Assembly: GCA_960531495.1 (NCBI GenBank)
Contig: OY482866.1
Coordinates: 2,905,201-2,969,200, forward strand
Origin: Zeus faber
Lineage: Eukaryota; Chordata; Actinopteri; Zeiformes; Zeidae
Length of the DNA: 64,000 nt
Direction: 5' to 3'
The notes beneath the pieces were generated by a model. That model made no database searches and had not been told where the DNA came from. It saw nothing but the letters and a program-made list of their open reading frames with translations. Made by a program: the position numbers and the translations under genes. Position 1 is the first letter of the stretch; every line of letters starts with the position of its first letter. Shown piece by piece: positions 39,907 to 49,504 of the stretch.

Positions 39907-42900
39907 TTGAATGTCACCTCATGCCTCTGCATTTTGATTGATGCCCCGGGGGCAAAATACTGCATTAACCAAGCCAACACACCAACCATACAGTCCGAAA
40001 TAAAATCCTCTGCTACACTGAGGTCCTTTGAGCTGGATTCATGCAGACCTTACCCCTGGTTGCAATGGAGTACGAAGAAGACTACGAACTCTATGGCGCA
40101 ATGGCAAGACATCAGAAACACCCCACAGCTTGGCTGGAGGACTATGAGGTCAGCTACATCGGCCACTACCACTAATAACCAGAGAACAGGGCCCTCTACT
40201 ATGAGGGAGCGGCCAAGACGACTCCCCTCAGCCTACCTCAGGAGGCCACCCAACAGAGATGAGCTCCGGGAAATGCAAATAGAAAACAGTAAGCTAAGGC
40301 AGGCCAAAGCTGCCATGGCTTACAAAGTTTCTGAGCTCTATGAGGCAAGGAAGCAGAGTTGGGTGCTGATGGCCACAGTCAATAGCCTGCGGCAGTCCAC
40401 CCCACAGCATAAGCCAAGTTCTCCTGCTACTAAACACCTATAGACCATGCCACCGCCGCCTCCAGTGTTCCACCCTGACATACCTTGCTTCTCCTACCTC
40501 CTGAGCAGTCAGGAGAAGCCGGGCCAAGGAGAAGAGGACAAGGTGGGGTGGCCCCAACCCCCACCATGGCCAGGTACCATGGCCAGGAGCCAATACCAGG
40601 AGACCCTGCACTGGTGGACCATCTGAACCAAATGATGGAAGACCTCCGGATGATGAAGAATCAGGCTTCAGCAGCCAGTCAGCTCAAACCACCCCCATTG
40701 AGGGCAGCCCAGCCACCTACCCTCCATGGCCCTTAACCTGTTATCTGCCTTAGTGACCAAGTTAGCTATCAGCAGCAGGATTCCCTGTCAGACCAAGACC
40801 GAGCAGCTACAGCAGCACCCTACAGTTCCTTTCCCTCATTGACTCCCACTGATTGGCCCCCACTGAAATGCCTCAGTTGCCTGCGATCTGGACACAATTA
40901 AGCTACCCCCACCTCTTCCATGGCCTTCAACATGGCCACAGAGACTGCAGTGATGAGCCACTGCCCATTCCCCCTATGCAGCCACCAAACATGTTTCATC
41001 CAATGTACAGAGGCCCAAGACCGACGATCCCAAATTTCAGCCATCATGACCCCAGCGAGTTCACCCGGCTATAGATAGCCCTAGAGAACCTCCTGCCAAT
41101 AAGCGGCACAGAGCTACAGTACTCAAATACCGGATCCTGTTGGATCACTTGAAAGTTGGAAGAAGCCAAGCTGGTGGCAGACAACCACAAAGACAACCAC
41201 AGCCAGCCAAACGACACTGTGAGGTTCTCCACTGAGAAGTTGTTGAAAACTTCCTACAGTCTGCCCACTCCCAAAGAGACTCAATAGTTAGTCGACAAGC
41301 TGAGAGAGCTATGGGGGGCTTCGACCTTCGGCAGTGGGCGAATAATGTGCCAAGTGTCGTGGCGCACTTAGCCAAAGACGCCAGGTCAGACAGCCTCGAG
41401 CTCTGGCTCGCCCAAGAGAAAGCCATCTCCCCTGAGTTTACCCTCAGATTCAGCCGGCACTGTCAAACAGACACCTTCGGTTATAAGCACCAACCTGTAG
41501 ACTATAGGGTCCTGACCATGTAGGATGTCTACAACATCTAAGTCCTAGCTAGCCAATATGACCCCTTGCATCCTTTCCTTCACTACGCTAGCCAAGATGC
41601 TAGTCCGATGACTAGCACTAGCACTAGCACGACTAGAAGCACTGGGACTGGGATGACCCCCTACTGCCCCAAGACCTCCTGCAAGCCTGGCACGACTGAG
41701 AAGACGAGTTGCAGTTCCTTCGTCAGGTGACTCTGCCGCAAGTATATGTGCCTCCAGAAATGCCTTGTGCCACCCGAGAGATCCACGTGTTCTACGATGT
41801 GTCAGAACAAGCCTACTGCTCCGTTGTGTAAATGCGGACAGTGGATAGCCAAGATCACGTCTACTTGACCTTCCTGGAGGCACGGTCCAGAGTAGCACCC
41901 AAGGGACAACACTTGATGCTCAGACTGGAGCTGTGTGCCGCTGTCATTGGATCCAGCGCACCGACACGCACACATAGATGCAGCACCTGGAAAGAGCTCC
42001 TTAAAGTTACAGTGCAGGAGCTGTTGGGGTGGTAGGCCAGGGCTGCGCTCCTACCGCTGAAAAATACCGGGGGGCTGAGACCCTCATCTACCGGAGAGCC
42101 CAGCAGGATAGTTTCCCAGTTTAACTCTGAATCTCGTGAAAGGCTGGAAAACATATCCCTTCCAGTAGTAGACTACTCACAATGTCTCCAGAGCTCAATG
42201 AAGCTGGAGACCTCATCTGTGTGGCAGGCAGACTCCGGCACACTGAAGCCCTAGACCCAGCTCCTATACCATGCATCCATTAGTCTTAGACCGCTGTCAC
42301 CCATACACTAGGCTCCTTATCCAAGACTACGACAGTCGCCTCCCGGCCCACAGAGATACAACACATCATCTGGATCCTGCATGGCCGCAAAGCTATTGGC
42401 TGCTACCAGCACACTTGCACAGAGTGCCAGCAATGGAAAGCCAGACCTGCTGTTCCCAGGATGGCCAACCTACCTCGAGTATGTCTGTGCCTCTTCAAGC
42501 CTGCCTTCCATTCCACCGGGATGGATTGCTTTGACCACTCGAGCTCAATATGGGTCTGTTAGGCCCGCGGCCTCCCAGTGCCACTAGAGGCTGCCCTTGC
42601 CCCATCTGCAGCTCCCTACTCGAGCCCAATTGCACACACCTGGGATCAATTACCTGCACAGTATTTAGTCTCAGCTTCCCAGCCATTCCTTGCCAGACCG
42701 TCAACTAGCTTACCCGAGTTGTACAGCTACTGGCTCCCTTCCAAGTTCCAAGTTCCAAGTTCCTAGCTCCTAGTGCTTGTTTCTAGTTCTAAGTTTAGGT
42801 CTCGTTGTCTCGTCTTCCCCTTACCTGCTTGTCTCCTCTCGTCGACCCAGTCTGTCTCTCCAAATCCAGCCAGCCCGGTTTACCTGCCTGTCTCCGCTCG

Positions 42901-43830
42901 TCGACCAAGGCTGCCCGTCCTTCTCCATCCAGCCTGGTTCCCCGTCTCTCCACCCGGATCCTGGACCCCGTCTCCTGGTCATCATCGTCCCTGCCCAGCC
43001 CTGCTCCATCCCTACCTGACCGAGTCCCCCTGGCCAACTCCACCGTCCAGGCTAATAAACATCCTTTGCCTGCCTTCCGTCTCCCTGTGTCGTGCGTTTG
43101 GGTCTCTCCTAGCTCTGGTCGTGACAGGGTCGCAGTCTCGAGAACAGATGGGGGATAATCTTCAAGTGTCTCACAACCCGAGCGGTTCACTTGGACCTCC
43201 GAACCACCATCGACGCAAACTCCTTCCTGATGGCCCTTAGGAGATTCATCTCCAGACAAGGGACGCCGGCAGAGCTGTATTCGGACCAGGGAACAAACTT
43301 CCGGGGAAAAGAGGGGGAGCTGCGGGAAGCCTTTGCCGAGCTATCTTCTGACCTCCAACAACAGCTTGCCAAGCAAAGAATGGACTTCCACTTCAACCCC
43401 CCTGCGGCACCACATTTGGGAGGAGCCTGGGAGTGAGATCCGCTCCGTTAAGACCGCCTTACACACCACGTGGGGGCCCAGCCAGTCACAGAAGATGTAC
43501 TCAGTACTTCATGTAGTGGAAGGGATTCTTAACTTTAAAATCACAAGGCTAAATCTTGTCGAGCATCACTGACCTTGATCCTGTGACGGCCAATGTCTTT
43601 CTGATGGGGGGGCCTGATGAATCCCTGCCTCAGGTCATCTACCCAGAGACCAAGCTCCTGAGTCGTCGTTCCTGGAGGCACTCTCAGGTGCTAGTAGATC
43701 ACTTCCGGTCAAGTTTCATCAGGGGCTTACTTACTATCCCTACAAACCCGTCAGAAGTGGCGCACTACCCAGACTGCCATTACAGAGGGCTCTGTTGTTA
43801 TGCTAATCGACCCCAGTTACCTCAAGCCTT
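39907..43830 (+). pseudogene. BEL/Pao LTR retrotransposon gag-pol remnant
   Basis: Broken plus-strand frames give a gag-like N-terminal region (QIENSKLRQAKAAMAYKVSE near 40280), then near 41770 ATREIHVFYDVSEQAYCSVV and, in the next frame, RVAPKGQHLMLRLELCAAV. These are the post-RT/RNase H region typical of BEL/Pao pol. After an inserted solo LTR (42557-43126) comes the integrase: IIFKCLTTR, TIDANSFLMALRRFISRQGT, SDQGTNFRGKEGELREAF, FHFNPPAAPHLGGAWE and EIRSVKTALHTTW. Several stops and frameshifts make it inactive. The reverse transcriptase core is poorly preserved. Confidence 0.85.
42557..43126 (+). mobile_element. Solo LTR (Ty3/Gypsy-like), 570 bp, inserted in BEL/Pao pol
   Basis: Starts TGTTAGGCCCGCGG and ends GGTCGTGACA. 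It is flanked by the 5-bp direct repeat GGGTC at 42552-42556 and 43127-43131. Removing it with one GGGTC joins the BEL/Pao pol sequence (GGATGGATTGCTTTG side to ATAATCTTCAAGTGTCTCAC side). Internally it has a TATTTAG-type promoter region, T/C-rich R-U5 sequence and an AATAAA at about 43052. The open frames across it are not genes. Confidence 0.9.
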
Positions 43831-45039
43831 GTGACCCATCGGACATGTTACTAAGGTTCACCCCAGTGCCAATGATCATGTGAGGTCCGTCGACCTGAAG
43901 ATTGCCAACAGAGAGTGTACCAGACCAGACCAACAAAAACAATGTTGCCCATCCTTAGCTACACTTATCTACCTTTCGTAAAGAGTGGATGTACATAGTA
44001 CATACAGGGGGGCGTGTGGGAGGCGAAACTGGCACATACATACAACTTATTTTTAACTGTCAGATGATCCAAGACGGAGCTGCAAATGGCAGCCTTGTGA
44101 ATTGGTGCGAGCTGTTTTGCATCTTTTTTTGTGTTAATGTTGTATTTTATTGTATTTTATGGCTATTTGTATCTCTTTGTAGAATTCCATTTTTATTTGT
44201 ATTGTATTTTATATTTTTAATTCACTATTTTATTATATTTTATTTTATTATTATATCAATTCTCCATTATTTTCGTACTGGATTCAATTTTATTTCCATT
44301 TCCCTGGCATAATCTGTCGTAAAAGTGATTCTGTAAATTTGAGTACCAAGTACTTTTCAAGCACTAAAAGGGCTATTTTTTAAGGTATTCAAGTACTTCA
44401 AGCACCCCAAGGACCGGGTGAGAACCCTGTCAGTGTCTATAACTCTGTGTTCCTTTTTTATGCTGCACATTTAGAACTACGCCAAAAAAAGTGAATTCAA
44501 AAGTCAGTATTTGGGAGTAAATTGTTTCTAAGCAAGCCATGGTGAACGACCAAGACCCATTTCATTTTGTTACATAATAGGTGCATTGGAAGGACAGTCA
44601 TGGTTTAACAAGTTGGATGTGGGCACTTGAGGGCTAACCACAATTGAATTTGCATCCAATGTTAGCAGGAACAGAAGGGAACTGGCATGACTACACAGCT
44701 CCGTGTGGATACAATGAGTCACTATTCAGCGGTCTGATACGAGACAGTTTCACAGCATAAGTGCCGCTTTGTAATTATATCATGTCAAAATATATAAAAT
44801 GCATACATTTACCTGAATAAACTACAGTTTGCTACTTAGACCAGAGGAAGAAAGGTGTAATCTCATTTGGTAAATTAATTGCAGAGGTGCAACAGTTTAG
44901 CACCGCTGCAGCAGCATGCAGTGCCTGCGAACATGGGATACAGAAAATTCAATTATTCCAGAAACTCAGAGCCAGAACATTCTATGAAACCATCAAACAC
45001 AAATGTACGATTAATCGTTTATGTAAAACACTCTCCACT
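43831..45039. other. Flank of the BEL/Pao remnant, non-coding
   Basis: A purine-rich stretch (GGGGGGCGTGTGGGAGG near 44008) could be a polypurine tract marking where a 3' LTR began. AT-rich sequence follows. No gene is seen. Confidence 0.4.
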
Positions 45040-45101
45040 TCCGCCTCTTCTTTCACCTAGCCACCAGCCAGTCTCTCTCTCTCACTCTTTCTCCCCTGTC
45101 T

Positions 45102-45140
<39 letters not shown>

Positions 45141-45525
45141 GTGGGTGTGGCTGCATTCTCCAGCTCTCTCCTGATGAGGTCACTCACCTCACCTGCTCTG
45201 CTGACTCACCTGCGATCCATCAGTTCATCAGGCAGCATATGAACTCCGGCTTTCCATCCACTCATCGTCAGATCGTGTTAGAACTACCACATTAGTCTTG
45301 CTCCCAGCCGCTCTGAGTGTGTTGGCAGTCAGAGTATTTTCGGTGTTTTCCAATACTCTCACCTGTCATCCCAGTTACCAACTATCCGGTTCCCTGCTTG
45401 CCTACCTGCCTGACTTACCTGCCTAATCTACCTGCCTGCCTATCTGGAACTGTGGGCGGAACAGCCACATTCAGATAAAAAAAAAAAGAAACAAAAAAAA
45501 ACCTCTGCTCTTCCTTTGCACGTCT
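45040..45525 (+). mobile_element. Gypsy LTR-like C/T-rich sequence
   Basis: Pyrimidine-rich text with many CTGCCTGCC-like blocks resembles the R-U5 part of fish Gypsy LTRs and precedes Gypsy pol fragments in the same orientation. It includes a (GT)n at 45108-45133. No termini were defined. Confidence 0.4.
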
Positions 45526-45551
45526 AACACCACCCCCACCCCCCGCCCTCC

Positions 45552-45612
45552 AACCATCCAACTAAAACGGGTGTCTGTCGGGTTGGGGACCCCTCTTTTA
45601 GTCGATATTTAT
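45552..45612 (-). repeat. Dispersed repeat fragment, inverse of 27511-27566
   Basis: Inverted it reads ATATCGACTAAAAGAGGGGT and onward, about 85% identical to the copy in ap1s1 intron 1. The AGAGGGGTCCCCAACC block resembles a hAT terminus. Confidence 0.55.
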
Positions 45613-45673
45613 GCAAAGTAAAACACGTCTGTACGTGCCTGCATCACAGAAATAGGCATAGCAGGATGATGGG

Positions 45674-45712
45674 TGGACTACTGGTTCACTGAACCACTGG
45701 ACCAGTAGTCCA
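45674..45712. repeat. Perfect 12-bp hairpin
   Basis: TGGACTACTGGT and ACCAGTAGTCCA form a perfect stem around a 15-nt loop. It sits directly before the direct repeat that starts at 45715. Confidence 0.75.
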
Positions 45713-45714
45713 GA

Positions 45715-45810
45715 ATTTGGAGCAAAGACAGTTGTAAATATCATTTTGGTAAGATATTTATTCAGCAGAGGAAGCTGCAGGACTGAGTGATTTAACCAAT
45801 GGTCAAATGG
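45715..45810 (+). repeat. Direct repeat, left copy (about 96 bp)
   Basis: About 95% identical to 47433-47528. Shared text includes GGAGCAAAGACAGTTGT, CATTTTGGTAAGATATTT and TGCAGGACTGAGTGATTTAA. Confidence 0.9.
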
Positions 45811-45898
45811 TCTGGATTACTGATGGATGGAGTACTGTTATACTATATAAACCATTTTTAAGCATTTTTAACTGCCACCAGTTAAATAGTCACTTCAT

Positions 45899-46540
45899 CC
45901 TGGTGCCGGGCCTGCCACCTCATCCACATCCATGACGGTTACGAGTTGAAGGCGGCTTTCAACACTCGGCTTGGACACTGACTATCAATTAATGCCATTC
46001 AGCTCACTTACGCCCGTGTTCCGAACCCTGATTAATACGTCCTCCGAGACATGATTAACCGGTTTGTTTGTTTGTTTGTTTGTAGTCAAACTTTTAAAGG
46101 CAGATCATTTTAAACTACAGCTGCATTGCAGCCCCGCTCACAGCCCACACTTCCAAGGCCACTTCCTTCCAGTGGACCCCTGAGCACCATTTTGTCTCCA
46201 TTCCAGTCCTCACCTAGCCTGATCCAGCCCTTCAATTTATCGTGGAGGTGGATGCCTCAGACACAGTGGTGGGTGCTGTTCTCTTGCAACGTTCCTTTGC
46301 TGAAAACAACCTTCACCTCGCATCACCTGCTCCTCCTCATTAAGCTGGATCTTGAGGAATGACGTCACTGAACTGACCAATCCTTCATCATATGGAGGGA
46401 TCCATAAAAACCTTGCATGCATTCGCTCAGCCAAGCAATTAATTCCCATCAAGCCACCTATTTCATCGCTGCCATCACCTGGAAGATCGAGACTCTAGTG
46501 ACCCAAGCCCAGAGGCAGTAACCTGACCCAGAAACTGTCC
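45899..46540 (+). pseudogene. Ty3/Gypsy pol fragment (reverse transcriptase end and RNase H)
   Basis: In broken plus-strand frames: GYELKAAFNTRLGH (compare the Gypsy RT block with KTAFNTPLGH) and YVLRDMINRFV, then [20 protein letters not shown] and [19 protein letters not shown], the RNase H start with its VDAS Asp. Stops within both parts show decay. A GTTT tetranucleotide tract at 46063-46083 splits the two parts. Confidence 0.8.
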
Positions 46541-47432
46541 CTGTTGTGGTTAATTATTAACCCCCACGACAAGAAACTGAATACATGTTATACTAAACCA
46601 CCAATATTCAAGGTAAATGTATTAAATACACCTTTTAAAAATGTATGTCATAAAACCTTCAAAAAGAAGTAAAAAAACATAGTCTGCTATAGAAAAGCCC
46701 TGAGGAGAAAACCAGCTTAAGACAGCTGACAAACTAGTCAAGGTTATGTCTGAACAAAACACCGGCAGAAAAAAGGGAATGTGGCGGACAAAGAGGCGTG
46801 GTCAAGCACTGGCTGCGGACGACAGCACGTTTCCCTTTCCCAAGCTGCCTCAAATCAGCCCAATCAGCGCCCTGGTGATTGATCCAACTCAAGGCAGGGA
46901 GATTTATATATGTTTGTCTGTCTTGCAGAGGGGATCAGCACACAGGCTCATCAGCAGACCAGCAGTGGAACGCCATTCCTCCTGCGCCCACGATGATGAT
47001 TATTATAATTATTATCATTATTATCATCATCATCATTATTAATATAATATTCATCCTTATCAATTGTGATTGATACTTGTGGCCAGCGTACCTTATTGTT
47101 CAAGGTGACAATAAAAACTCTCGCAATGTTGGCGCACCACAGCCAGAAAGACTCCGTCTCCCTCCCTAAACCCTTACCTGTGGGCAGAGAGTCCCACAAG
47201 TTTGGACTAACATTGTTCACACTGTGGACCGGCAGCACTGCACCTGTTACTGAGGGGAAAAAGGGGATTAGGGGTGCTGTCCCACCCTAGATTGTTGAGA
47301 AAAGTATGGCAAGGCGAGAGAGAGCTGCAAAGTTAGTTGATAGACTGATAGGATTATGGAAGCTGATGTGAAAAACAATGAAAGTGGGAAAGTGAGAGCA
47401 TGATGCATTTGGGATTCTTTGTTGAGGATAGA
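46541..47432. other. Non-coding spacer, possibly retroelement-derived
   Basis: Contains a (TTA/ATC)n-like tract at 46990-47045 and a GC-balanced block (46740-46930) with a TTTATATATG box that could be an LTR promoter. No coding match was recognised. Confidence 0.35.
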
Positions 47433-47528
47433 ACTTGGAGCAAAGACAGTTGTCAATATCATTTTGGTAAGATATTTGTTCAGCAGAGGAAGCTGCAGGA
47501 CTGAGTGATTTAACCAATGGCCAAATGG
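47433..47528 (+). repeat. Direct repeat, right copy
   Basis: See the left copy at 45715-45810. The pair brackets the Gypsy RT/RNase H fragment at a spacing of about 1.7 kb. Confidence 0.9.
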
Positions 47529-47866
47529 TGCTCTGTGTGATTATGGTTAACTAGTGGATTTTAGCAGATTAAATGAAAATCAAATTGAATTTAAGTGCCA
47601 GTTTACAAAAGCAGTCCATGCTGAGATAGTATGAATATATATTGAACAGTTTGAACTGTTAGATTATGTTTAGAGAGAGGATTGTGATATAGATCATTGT
47701 GGTGTGGTGTTATAGCAGGTTTTAAGTTGCTGGAAAAAGTGTCCGTTGGTTCATTAATGCAACTTTGGTAAAGGTTAAGAGTATGATGAGTGTTTGTTTT
47801 CCGGACTGTAGTTTGTGCTTTGTTAATAGATGTTATTGCAAAGAATTCTAAATTGATGCTGTTTAC

Positions 47867-48240
47867 GCTGTCATACCAACTCAGGAGGGCTCTGAAAGAG
47901 GCAAAACATCGGTACAGGGAAAGAGTGGAGTCTCAGTTCCAGCTGTCTGACACTGGACACATGTGGCAGGGACTACGGACTATTACGGACTGAGGAAGAG
48001 CTACCACCATGGTGAATGCTGACGCTTTCGCATTAGCCCCCTGGTTAGCACAGCAAAACCGAGTTCCGCAGCTAGAGTACAGCGCACGCTCAGCATCTCA
48101 GAGCATGCCATGAGAACGGCTCTGAGACAGGTGAACACCAGGAAAGCAGCTGGTCCGGACTGCGTCCCCGGACATGTTCTGAAGACCTGTGCCGACCAGC
48201 TTCCCCAGTGTTCACCATCAAATACAACCTCTCCCTGGCG
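47867..48240 (+). pseudogene. LINE (CR1/L2/Rex1-like) ORF2 fragment
   Basis: Plus-strand frames read YQLRRALKEAKHRYRERVES and QLSDTGHMWQGLRTITDY, then after shifts TALRQVNTRKAAGPDCVPGH and VLKTCADQLPQCS. These match the segment just before the RT core of fish CR1/L2-type LINEs. The RT core itself is missing. Confidence 0.8.
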
Positions 48241-49500
48241 CGGGGCCTTGGTGCCCATATAGAAAATGTGGGATGCAATACATTGAGATGCATCGAGAAT
48301 CGTTGACAGGTGAATCGTAATCTAATCGTGAGGCAAGTGAAGTGATTCACACCTCTAATAAATATGTCTTGTGCGGGGCGTGGTGTCGGCCTGTCGGCGT
48401 GGGGCCGGGATCCAGGCCCGCGGTCCGTGCCTTGTGCCTATGGCCCGGGTTCTGTGTCGGCGGCTGCGTCTTGTGCCTGGTGATTCTCCACCTCTTGGAG
48501 TAGTGATCAGTCGTTTATAGACCCAAACATGATAAATAGTGCTCCAAAGAGGGGGGTTGGTGGTGGCTCTCCATAACCAAAAAACTGTGCTCTTGTCATT
48601 CTACAGATCATCCACAGGACAGAGTTATTGGAGCAGTTGTTGATGATTAAATTATTAATAAAGAGTTGCATTGCACGTTGAGAACTTGAACTCCACTTGC
48701 TGACTAACTCTGTCCTGAATGCAATGGCATACAAATACTCTGTGTTGTAAGCCCAGCATGCTGACAGCACAGGTCAAAATAAATAAATAAATAAAATAAA
48801 ATAAAATAAAAATAAATAAATATGTTTTTGTGACGTCACGGAGAGCAGATATTATGCATAACAGCAGCAGAAATGCATTTGTTTATGATTTATGAAGTTT
48901 GAGTTATTTCTTTTCTCTTTTGGAGTTTTTTGTTTTGTGTTCTTGTACCAAAGTGATCTGCTGGTTGAGATAAGATAATAATCCTTTATCTATCCCGCAG
49001 AGGGGTAGTCTGCAGTGTTACAACAGTAACAGATTGGCACAATTGCATGAAGCATTAGTAAATAGGTAATTCTAAATTAAAGGATATGATAAATGAGTAC
49101 ACAGTATAGATTAGACACTATACATTAGATAGTAATATTGCATGACTGAATTGTCAGTTTTTGTATGATACACAGTAGTTTTCGTGTGTTCAAATCCCTA
49201 CTGGTTACCTTTTTCAGGTAAAGCTGCTAATTGTTTAAGTATAATCGAACAGCATTATTTTTATTTTTTACACTAGAAGTAATCTCAACTTGACATGAAT
49301 AAGGTAGCTGTTGATATACAGTATAAAACTTTGCAAGTAGGTTAACAAAGAGGGATTTGTTTTGTTTCGTACACTGGAGAGGTGATGGAATGTGTGCGTT
49401 TGCTTACTAAAAATTGAAATATTAAAGTAAATGTGAAATAAGTTGGCTGTTTCAATGGCTTTTAATTTGGCCATTCCAAAGTTAAAATTTTAAAATATCT
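48241..49500. other. Non-coding; contains copy C of the unnamed repeat and an A-rich tetranucleotide tract
   Basis: GC-rich GGCCCG-type text at 48375-48480, the repeat at 48589-48772, then (AAAT)n at 48778-48825. No gene is seen. Confidence 0.45.
48589..48772 (-). repeat. Unnamed dispersed repeat, copy C (most complete)
   Basis: Inverted it runs from CTGTGCTGTCAGCATGCTGG through GGACAGAGTTA and its inverse TAACTCTGTCC to GTAGAATGACAAGAGC. It matches copies A and B. Confidence 0.8.
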
Positions 49501-49504
49501 TGTG

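Noticed and set aside
42773-43259. Overlapping Pro/Ser-rich open frames of up to 155 codons
   Set aside because: They lie in the solo LTR (42557-43126), whose C/T-rich R-U5 sequence lacks stops by composition.
39226-44100. A full BEL/Pao element with paired LTRs
   Set aside because: The sequence after the possible polypurine tract near 44008 does not resemble 39226 onward, so a 3' LTR could not be shown.
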